Part shown: in pieces, positions 32,701 through 44,700 of the stretch
Numbering within the stretch: the first letter of the stretch is position 1
How the letters are laid out: every line of letters begins with the position of its first letter
Assembly (NCBI GenBank): GCA_021186555.1
Contig: JAJKFL010000013.1
Span: 41,603,144 to 41,667,143, forward strand
Length of the DNA stretch: 64,000 nucleotides
Direction: 5' to 3'
Source: Reticulitermes speratus
Taxonomy: Eukaryota > Arthropoda > Insecta > Blattodea > Rhinotermitidae
The notes under the pieces: model-generated
The model's input: only the letters and a program-made list of their open reading frames with translations
Databases searched by the model: none
Told to the model about the DNA's origin: nothing
Position numbers and translations under genes: made by a program

Positions 32701-35700
32701 TCCCGCCCTCAAACTTGAGGTCAGTGAACAAGTGTGCTAGGCAGAAGTCCTTGTGGCTGTACTCCCGACTGAACACCTAGACAGCAAGCACACAACCCCA
32801 GCACCACAACCACCCGTTAATCACCCAATCCACAAAGAACCAAAACATCTTAAAATATATGTTAATATTTTGATCACAGTATACTGAACATGCATTACTA
32901 TACCAGAAGAAGAGACTTTTCTTTCCAGTGCATGCATTGTTATATTTACATACCTTCCAATGAAACCCATTAGCACCTCATCTCCCAATGTATTTCATTC
33001 CCTCCATTTTAGACTCTGGAGAGGTGTTAATGATATTATAACTACTGACAATGCTAGGGTCAAGTTTCTTCTAAAATAAGCATTTTAAAAGCAGTTTCTT
33101 TACACAAGTCCACTCATAAGGTTAGTATAACAAGTAAGAGGAAACAGAACATGTAGCACATATAATGAACCAAAAAATGCATACAATGTTTATGGCCAAC
33201 ATAAGCAAACTGTAAATTCTGGTTAAGTACCTTTGACAAACAGAATGTTAACTTGATACTGCTGTGGATGGGTCATGAATAATAGTGAGAGGGCAAAATA
33301 ACTAACTACAAAATCCAGAAAATCCATATTTTATTTTTAACTTTCTGGAAACGTAGATATAGCTTCAGGTTCAAGGTACTAAAAACGATGGTCACGCTTA
33401 TATACAGTTGTCTGATTCCTGCTTCTCCAGGTGAATCATGATATGATGGCCAGTGGTGTTTGAACAATCCAAAGAGAAGTTAAAGTGAAAACTGTTAAAA
33501 ATCTTAACTAAATGAGAAATAAACATGTAAAATGTTCAGTTGCTGAAGACTGTTATTACATTTAAACTGCCATAATTTCAGGTAATTTAAAAAACCTGCA
33601 ATTCAGAATCTACTAGTACACCAACTGCATGAGATGTGTCATAACCCTGCAAGAAATAATTAAAATGATTCCAAAAGAATACTACTATGTAACAAAGCAT
33701 CTGTAAAGAAGACAGGTAACAGGTTCCCTTCCATGTTAGTGTCACTAAGCTCAAAACATGATTGTAATATAGAGGCCAAAGCCTGATTTATTCACATAAA
33801 CACCCAGAATATGGAATCCTAGACAGTTCACAGTAATTACCCATCGCCATAAATTTAGCAGCATCTTTTGGTTTTACACATACAGGTAGCCCTCGATTTG
33901 CGCCGATTCAGAATAACGCCAATTTTGAAACCAGGAGGTCAAAAAGTGAAAAAAAAAAAAAATATTTTACTATTATTTATAGCGTTTTACAATTTTTCTC
34001 GTACTGCTTCTTATACTAAATCGTAATTCTTACATCGCTCATTTTGAATAAAAATTATAAATACAGTCATCTCTGCAATTACGTATGTTTCGTTAACACA
34101 AATTTGCTCTAATGAGATTGATTAATCGGTAAAAGCTGCTTATGGCATCCATGAGGCCTTATCATGAAATTTTGATAGAAAGAAAGAAGAAATCACGACA
34201 GTCCACACTGCATGCTTTCTTTAAAAAACGTGATGATCCTCAAACAGGGACTTCGTCAGAGAACTAACGCTGCTTCATTACGCCATTGCCGGTTGTAAGT
34301 GTACAAAATATATTTTTTAAATTCCCTTTATTATATTTACGTTATTTCAGAGCTTTAAATGCAATGCCATTACATTACTCGTCAATGTTTGGGTGCCGGG
34401 AACGCATGTCATAGACTTCCCACTGATTTGCATTATAAAATCATTTCAATGTACGCCGATTCCGATTACGCCGGTTCGTCCAGGAATGCATCCCCGGCAT
34501 AAATCGAGGGCTACCTGTACTTTCTTATGCAATTAATAAATCCAGAACTTTACACGTGTAAAGATGGTCCCCAACCATAATGAATCTGTAGCTGTACAAA
34601 TCAGGCTATGGACATGACTGATCATCAAGTGCAGGAAAGTCAGAACACCAATGCATATTGCACGTGATGTATGGTTTCAAATGCTAGGACTTAAAAATAA
34701 ATAGCAACTCAGGTCCAATGCTGGACTTAAAAATAAATAGCAACTCAGGTCCACTGAGTGAAAATGTAATTTCAATTTATTTTCTAAATAAGAGTGCAAA
34801 CTGTGGAGGTTTTCTTAAACCACTGAGTGACAGGAATTTCAATTTATTTTAAGAATAAGAATTCCAACTGCAGAGATATTCTGCCTTCCCATACCCACTC
34901 ATTTCACGTAACTACAAAGGTTACCCATGTACACACGAGTTTTATTTCCAACCACTGCACAAAGTAATTTTTACACTCCTACGTTTCAGTTATATGTTGT
35001 AGCTCTGAGCAGTGGCTGGAAATAAAACTTGTACGTGTAAGGCAACTCTACAGAATATGTGTAATATTAAGGTTTCCCATGCTTCACATCCTAAATTTGG
35101 CTGAAATGTTAACATAAGTGTCAGGTTAGTAATTAGTAGATGTTCCCACATGATGTCTCCCTCAGATTCCAGCACATTTTTTGTAATACCATATAACCTT
35201 TGTGATGCACTGTCATAGCATTAACACCATCAAAATTCCCATATACCATGCAAGGCACAAAAAGTCCAGAGATTGTTATATCACCTGTAGAAATCATCCA
35301 CCACCATACTTATATTTGTAATACTGCAAGAGATGATGAACAGCCTTTATCTTAACACAGTAATCATACTGCTGCTGGGTTAGTTTCATATATTTCTCAG
35401 AATATATGGTGATAAATATATGTAGTATCAAGATAATGGGACTTAGGAGAGACTAATTTCTACTCCATGGTACGTTTAGAATGAGACTGACTGTGTTCTA
35501 ATGTATGGTAACTACAGCAGAATCTTGGTAAGATTTTCCCGCCTGTCAGGTTCCTTTTTTGTGGCCCCAACCAAAACTCCGTATCAATTATGTACAACTT
35601 TCTCAATTGTGGGTCTCAATTTTAGGTTTTTTGCACATTTGAGACAGAATAATTCAGTCCCTACACCATTCAGAACCTCAATTTAAGGTATGTGTTTACA

Positions 35701-38700
35701 GTTTGGGTTGTGTAAATAACACCATGATTATGTGCAGTGGCAGCGAAATGACTGTGAACTACTGCAGCAGTGTACTATTGATTCTCAAGAGGTAGCATGC
35801 ATGTGACTGGTCAAAATGCCCATCATAGGAGCCACTTATATATAGCATGTTTCTAACTCAACACTGTTATTGGCTGAACACAGATCATGGATGTAAGCTA
35901 CCTGTTAACTGGTCACCAAACCCCACACTGACAGAAGAATGGATATACAGACTGTTTGTGCAGTGAAAATGTAATTTTAGTTTATTCTTCAAGTTTTTTT
36001 CCTTTGGGTGCCATAAAATAAATATAAAACTAAATGAAGAAAAATATTGAGTTAAAATTTACCATGAATATAAAGTTTCTATAACTACAGCAGTAATATT
36101 CTATTTGATTTTGACACCACCCTCATTTTAAGATTTTTCTCAACTTAATATACAAAAAGCTTGTCTCCCACACGAATCTTCATGAGGGTTGTACTGTATA
36201 CACAAGAGACTGTACATATTAGTCAAAGCAGTAACATATTTCACTTGCACTTATAAGGTATGTGGTTTGAATTTTGGTTGAGGCACTGCTTGCACTGCTG
36301 TTATGTTCTTCTTCGTGCTTTTCCTCAATGCATCCAAGCAAATTCTTAAACAGTGCCTCCAAACAAGCCACGACCATTTCTTCCCTGGTCTTCAACAACT
36401 CCCCACACATAATGACCTCATCTGGTGGAACTCCAACCTCAGCAGTCATAGTGCTGTTGAACAATCAGTAAACTAACCACATACAGAAACTGATATTTCT
36501 CAATACACATGTCCACCAGCTGCAGACACTGCACAATGCATATTGGCAAAACTGTGGCCATGAATGCCTGTTGAAATGGACCATTTGGTTTCCCCAAATT
36601 AGAAAACACAGTAATAATGATGGTTGGTAGAAAATACTGGTAGTATCATCAGGAATAATTAACTGTATGGTATTCTCTTTCTGTTTGTCCAGTATTTCAG
36701 TCATTACTCTGATAATGCTGTCTGTTCCTCTATCTTTGTCAGGTTGAGTACCTCGCAACCCCCCCCCCCCCCCCAAAAAAAATTATTGCAACTCAGTACA
36801 CCAAAAACAGAAGGCTTGCTACACCGAATAATTATAAATAATCATCACCTCATATACAGAGATCTGTTCCGTACTGTTTACGTGCACTTTACAGCAAGAA
36901 ACCCATCAGCTGCATGTGTGTGCCATGGTGTATATGCTAATTCCATAAAAATATATGTATGTGATTTTTATGACCCATACTGCATAAGATATGTATTTAG
37001 ATGACAAGCTTCTTGATGATAGTTTAAAAAAAGTTGAACTTGGTGGTGGGTGGTGAGAACCACCAGCCATAACTTTTCCTTAATGTGGCTATGAGAACCA
37101 GTGTACTGTACTGGTTGTAATTATGATTAACCAGTGCTATTGATGGCTCTGATGCTGAATGGCATGGGCTGTACTAGATCAAAAATATGGAATATATCAC
37201 TCTATAAAACAGATACATGCACTGAAGAATGACAAAACACATTACTGATAACGTACATAAAAACTGCTTCTGCTATATTCAGACCACAGCCTACTTACTA
37301 TCACAGTCGACATCTCAAATATTTCTGTCCACAAGCCAAAACTGTAAACCACATTGGTTTAGTGACATGAATACTACCAGCACCTACTCACAAATGCCAT
37401 TTGCTTGATTATTTTGAGAGTTGACAGCAATCAAAGAACTCATGTAACCCTGGGTTTGAGAATCCCTGATACTGTATGTTACATAAAGACTTAAAGAAAT
37501 ACTGGTCTCATTATAGGGTCATTGAAGAGACTGTCTTCTTATCCACAGCCTCAAGGCCGGCTCTGGGGCTCACCTACCACTTAACCAATTGGTACTGGGG
37601 GCTCATTCCCTGAGGTTGAAGCTGGTAAGACATGAAGCTCACCACTCACCCCATCCAGTCCCACATGCATCTTCATGGCACAGGGACAAGTTTACCCTGT
37701 TTTATAGCATGATTTAATATATGCTGCTGAGAAAATCATTCCCAAGGTATGCCACCTTATTCTGTACTGTTGGGACTACATAATTTTTTGCTCCCTTCCG
37801 TTGTGTGTCTGCAATGAGGACTGATAGTATTTTCTCATTTTTCTTCCATATTGTGTAGTAAACAATGCTGATGAAGTGAAACCATAGTGACTACCAATTT
37901 TTTTCTGGCCAGCATTCACAAAAACAAAACACTGTTACCAACAGATCTGTTAGTTCCACACAGCTGTCCCATATTTAACGTTATAAAGTACATGGCATAC
38001 TAAAATTTTTCATTAAATGCATTTCCAGTTATAGTTCACATTTGCTATAAAGGACTTAACCTGTACATTTCCTGACATCACAAGTAAATTACATTCACAG
38101 CTGTATGATTACTTGAAGTAAAGTGCTGTTCTACAAACAATCAATAAAAATAAATTAACCAGGAGTGCAGATTCCTCCATGGGCGTAAGGCCGATGTGAA
38201 GCAATGTACGCCAAACCCAGAATTGTTGAGCCACCTCTGTCAAATGTCTGGTGAGTGAACAGGTGAGCCAGACAAAAGCTGTTAATCTCATTATAACGAG
38301 AAAACACCTGAAATGTGAGTACATAGAAACTTTGTTTCATCTCTGTCAGATCTACAAAATACATTCATCAAATTATACACACTTGTTTACTCTAAATATG
38401 AACATGTATATGGTGATGCTTAATTTATACTTCCTCAAACAGCCAAATCAACAGAAATGAAACCAAGGATTCTGATATGTGAGAATCAGAGGGGGCAAGG
38501 TGGGGGTGCCATTAGCTGTTTCTTAGAGAACTTTTAAATTTTATCAGAAGGTCAAGTTACAAACAATTATTACATAATTATGTTGCATTTAAGAACTAGA
38601 AATTTAGCTGGAACAAGTCCGTCTTTAGTGTATGGTCTTTTAAACCCCACAATTCTGCTGCAGACAGAGCACCGTTCAATTTACATATCCACTGTGGACC

Positions 38701-41700
38701 AATGTTTTCCCTGCTGGGTGAAAAGAATATACATTTAATGGGACATTGTTTTTGCATTTGTCTGTTAACATTCATGAAACATGAAACATATTGTGCCACA
38801 GTTACCTACATATGCCTGGTAAAATGATGTCACATTTTATTTCTGACACCAAGAAACCTGTGCCATGCATGGTATTGAAACATTACAAACAGTACACAAT
38901 TTTTATTATATTACAGATTTCTTGGCATTCTGAATCTTCACTGAGATACAAGATTTGAGGTTCTCACATCACTAAGATATGTTCTGAACAGAATCATACT
39001 TGAGGGAACAAGGTTTACTTACTCTTTTAGTAACTACAGGGCATTAAGTTTCCTTAAACTCACACGCAGCAAAATATCTTCCTCCAGACAATGTTTTTAA
39101 ATACCAATATCAGTATACAATGAATAAAAAATGCAAACAATAAAATGAAAAGGTCCAATAATCAGATAATCAGGCAGAAGTATCACTTCCAAACTGAACA
39201 CAGACACACCTAAAGCCTACATGCTTTTTCACACTTTCTAAATGTCACACACTTGTTCCAATAATGTGCCCTTACCTCTAATAAGTTCCGCACATCCCAC
39301 TTCTCCCGCACCATATTGTAGTGTGCTTCACCACCACGCACCCTGTTAGGTTCACTATGAACTACAATCTTCTTAATCACAAAGCCCATTCCCTTGAAAC
39401 CATCCTGCTCCTGTCGATCCTGCCATGTCGTGTCATTATATATCTTGTGCACTCGGTCAATCAGGCTGATCTGTCACACAAGAAAGACCATCTGGAGATT
39501 ACACATAAGAATAAATGTCTCATTTATTTAACACAGACAAAAAGATGAAAGAAGGACCAAACTATTGGGTGTTAAAATTACAGACACCTGATACCAGTAC
39601 ACACATGGTAACAAGCTGAGCATACACCAGTGGCATTGATAAGGTCATCACAGACCCCAGTGCATGAGGGGCCTGTAAATCAGGGGACCCTACAAACAAA
39701 CAGAATACTAAAATTTGTTGTGGGTTCTTTTGGACTGCGTTCTGTTCTTCCAACAGAAGGCAGTAGTCTAAGAGATCTGGGAGTAACTTTGCTAATAATT
39801 GTAGCGAGCACCCTCAATTAACAAGTCACGGGGGGGCCCCGACCAGTTATCTGTGACACTGGCATATACTGTGATATGCAGACTCAAAAGAAATAAACAT
39901 ATGTGTGCATTTTACAGTGCTGTTCATCAACCTACTCACTGTCATAATCACTACAGTTTGGGGGTTGTCATGGCCTAGCCCCAGAAGCAGATAAACTACA
40001 TACAGCACAAGAGTGCTTGGAAGTGATTCCAAAGACTGTGCAAAATTGGAAAATTCTGGGGAAATTGCACCGAGGATGAAAGCCTGGACTTTCTGTTGGT
40101 AATCTGAGGAATCTGTCAGATGTCACTTAGAAGAGGAACAAAAAAAATTTGTGGAACTCTTGAAAACAAAATGTGTCATTTAAGAACAGCCTAAAATATA
40201 CATGCAGCCAACAATGCATATGTAAACATTACATATAATATGCTAAGGTATTACAAGAAACAAAGTTCTTACCAAGTAATTAATTGTTGTCTTTGTGTTG
40301 CTGCCTCCCATTTCCTGATAGAAGCGATAATCAGCCACAAGCAGCAAGGGACATCTTGTTTTGGTTGGAGTGTATTCATACTGTTCAGCCTGCCGTTTGT
40401 TCCGTATGAAGTATTCCGTATTGTTGTGGTCATTGCCATCATAATCATCATCATCCCCTTCACGGTCTACATGGGCATTTTAACACACCGGCAATTACGA
40501 CTTCACATCAAATCAGCATTCCTTGCAGTAAGTCAGATAGCTTATAACAGCTTCATAACAATTTTAATCCAAGAGGACCAAGTGACCTATGGGTAAGGCA
40601 CTGGCATCCCAGGTTAGAGGTACTGACCAGCCAAATTCAGAATGTGTGTTGACTGCAGTCCTCCTTCATACATTACCTCTGACAAAGTCAAAACTTTGTG
40701 AATGTATTGATTACCAGACTGCCACAAAAATAAAAATTTTTTTTAGACTGCCGGTCCCCTCTGAAGACCATCTTCATCATCACACTATTATTTGGAGTAA
40801 CTAAAATCTCTCTGTATTAGCATTATCACCTAAAATGCAGATTACTTTATCCTAGTCAGGCAGACAAAAGGCCAGTAAGGTCAGGGAAGCATAATAGCAT
40901 CAAAATAAACAACAATATAATATGTTACACAACTTTCATATCAAGTATTATGTTGATGTAATATCTAATGTTGTCAGTTTGTTGGTGAAGGGGTTTGACG
41001 TTGACTGAATGACATTTGTTATTTGTGAGTGTCAGCATATTAAACAAATCAAACCGACACTTAGCAACTACATTTAAACTAATTTTACTTGAATTGTGTC
41101 AATGGTATTTCACCAGCACCAACATAATGGTTATACTGACATGAATCAGTCCCCAGGGACTCATCTGTGAAAACAGAGTTTCATATGGAATAAATGTCTT
41201 CATTACAAACAGATTAAATTTGGGGAATATCTGCTACCATTCAGGTCAGATTCTTTTGTCTTCCCATCTGCTATTTAAAATGCAAATATTAAATATACAA
41301 AACTATAATTTTGCCTGTTGTCTTCTATGGGAGTGAAACTTGGTCCCTCAGACGAAGGGACAAAGACAGACTAAAGGCATTCAAGCATACAGTGCTGAGA
41401 AGACATTTGGGCCTAAGATGGAGGCAGTAAAAATGGGTGGGTGAAAACTGCATAATGAGGAGTGCAATGATTCATACTCCTTGCCAAATATTATGTTTAA
41501 TTAAATAAAGACGGATGAGATGCACGGCACACATTGCACATGTGGGAGAGAAAAGAAGCACATACAGGGTTTTGGTAGGAAAAACCTGAAAGAAAGAGAC
41601 CACACAGAAAGCCTAGGTATAGATGGTAGGACAGTATTAAACTTGATATGAAAGAAATAGGATTGAAGGGTGCAGACTGGATTCATGTGGTTTAGGGCAG

Positions 41701-44700
41701 GGACCAATGACAGGCCCTTGAACATGATAATGAACCTTAGTGTTGCATAAAATTCAGGGAATGTCTTGACTAGCTGAACAAGGAGGACTCAGTGTCTTGT
41801 AGTTAGTTAGTTAGTTAGTTAAATGTTCACACAGGTCTTTATTTTCACTTGTCTCTTTTAATTTGTTCCTGTAAGTGACACCTTCTTGAAATACATGTCA
41901 AAAGCAAAAAACAGAACCATCTGCAGGTGAAGTAGAAATGTGTATATTCCAAACTGTTCAAATTTTGTATATATCCAAGAATCACTTTACAACAGTTCAC
42001 ACCATTCAAAAAAATCAATATAAACTGACCATATCTATTGCTGCCCATATCCTGAATAAATTTGTTCTGATAAATGTCATGACAGCCTGCCCTATCTAAA
42101 GCTCTTCTTTCTGTATCTTTAAATGCATTTATATTATGGAGGGATAAAGTTCCAGCTGTGACTGCCTGATGCTGCAATCAGAATGGCTCACACAGAACAC
42201 TATGCACAGTAGGAGCTACACAGTACACAGACAATAAACAACTTACAAATGTTTTATATGTTGACAAATGTTAACTACAAGCTGTTTATTCTTAATTCAG
42301 TGAAATGTTGCAGATTAGTTTATAATAAACTATTGGTACAAAAGTATATCGACAAAGAACTGAAGTGAACTTATGCCTCCATTCTGCCACAGTTTTCAAA
42401 TGTGTAAGATTCACATGATTGTCTCACGGTTCAAAGGATTAAGACAAAATGTAACGAATACACTTAGGACTTCATTAATCCAGAACACATAAACTAGGCT
42501 AATATCAGTATCAGGATAGTCACAGTAAGTACAAACTGCAAAGAATTTTCACTGTCACTTTTGTATGAAATATCTGCATGTTATGCATTACACACGCATT
42601 GCTCTACTGAAATTTCATTCCACCAAATATTATTCCAGTGATCAAATCAAGGCGAATGAGATTGGCTGGGCATACAACATGCATGAGGGAGAAAAGAAAT
42701 GCATACAGGGTTTAGGAAAGGAAAGAGACAATTTGGAAGACATAGGCATAAATGGGAAGTAACTATTAAAATGGATCTTAAAAAGAATAGGATTGGATGG
42801 CATAGGCTGCATTAATTTGGCTCAGGATAGGGACAAGTGGTGGGCTGCTGTGAACATGGTAATAAACCTTCCAGTTCCACAAAATGCAGGGAGTTTCTAG
42901 ATTAGTTGTGGAACTACTGGCTTCCCAAGAAGGACTTTGCTCCAAGGAATTAGTTAGTTAGTTAAATGCAGGAAAGTACCTGAACCCATTCAAACATGGT
43001 GTTATTAGCCCAGTTAATTTTGGATATTTACATTAAGAATGAGAATTTACTACATTATAAGATGCAGAGTCCTTTTAATTTTATGATATTCTACTACATT
43101 AAAAGGAGCAGTTGGTTAAAACAAGCCATGGGCACTTTACATCCTATCCATAATACCATCCACATCATCCTCTCATTTATCATGTCACATTATACAACCT
43201 AAGGAATAGACAAAACATTATTACATAAACAAAGAAAGAAAGGGAATTCAAACTCACATTTGTCTTCTCCCTCCTTTACGTAGCCACATGTCCGTGGCCA
43301 CGTATCTGTATCCCTTGTCCTTCCCCGTGGTTCCAGCTAAAATGTATATCTGATTCTCGGTAAGCAATCATTGACTGGTTGTCCAAATGTGGCAGGTGCC
43401 GCCATGATGGCTGATTTAAATACAAAAGTTTACACATTAAGTTAGCCTTTGACATAGTATGTATCATTTCCTGTTCTTACAACATGTAGCTGGAAAATAA
43501 CGAGCCTATGCACAATTCTGTTTGCTGAATACTGCTCTCTTAACCCTCCTACAGTCAGGGCTGGAGCTGCAAGTTTCCAGGTTCTTTTGTAAAAAAAATT
43601 GTAATAATACTTATAACAGAATCTTCTGTGTCCAAGATGACAAGAAAAGTAAAGTTGTCCATGTGCTTAACTAAGCACCATGACGCGAAGTCATACAAGG
43701 AAGTGGTGGTATAGCTCATTTCATTCTTAATCCAAGCACTGCACAGAGATGAGAGATTAGATATACACCCCAGACACATTAAGCTTTAGGAAAGACTCCC
43801 CAGTACCTACTAGGCAGGAGGCTGAGTGGGATCTGGAACAAGTCTGAATGCTGTGAAGAAGATAAAAATCTGTCCCTGGTAGGAAACATCCTGATTTCCC
43901 AGTCATCAGCCTACAGCCTGTGTTCATATAAAGCACAGATATACACTGGCACATTCATTCCTCAAAAGAAGGAAGGACATGCAGCGAAACTCTCTTAAGA
44001 CAGTTCTGAAATTCCAAGAAAATCTGACTTCTTAAGCAGGAAATGTCTTAAAAGGGTAGGACCAAAAAGTTCTATTTGTTTTATTTTTTTGTGAACTTAT
44101 TACATATGTATGCTATATTTGTATAATTTGCAGCTGTCTTAACACATTCTCACCTGTATCTGACTATCTAATCATTTTGTCTGTAACCTTTCATTCACAG
44201 TTTTATTTACATCTTTAACTATACTGTCACTGACTTTTCATTCACAAGTCCACATTTCATTCCAGATGTTTATTTTTCCTTGAAATATTTGTCAAGCGTG
44301 AGTTGTCTTGCTCTTTTTTCAAAAACAGTTGCAGTATGCATCTTCAGATTCCATAGGCTTTGAACTACGTGCTCTGGACCATCTGTATTGCTTCGCAGAA
44401 AATGTTCATACTTTTTGAAGACCATAAGGGGTAGTCAGTAGTTCCAGTCACTTTCACTAACTCTGCATGTCTTGAATTTATTTTCTGAAATTGTTAATGT
44501 AACTTATCTGCAAACATCTTAACCGGGGACGTCTTAAGCAAGTTTCACTGTACTTTTCATTAAACAGGTCTCAGACATATATATAAACTTCATAACTGTT
44601 CTCTGTGTATGTACATAGGAAACAATTTGGTATTATTAAGAAAGACAAACTTTAATTACCTCAATATGGTATGTCTCTTCTGGAGCATGAATAGTAGCAG

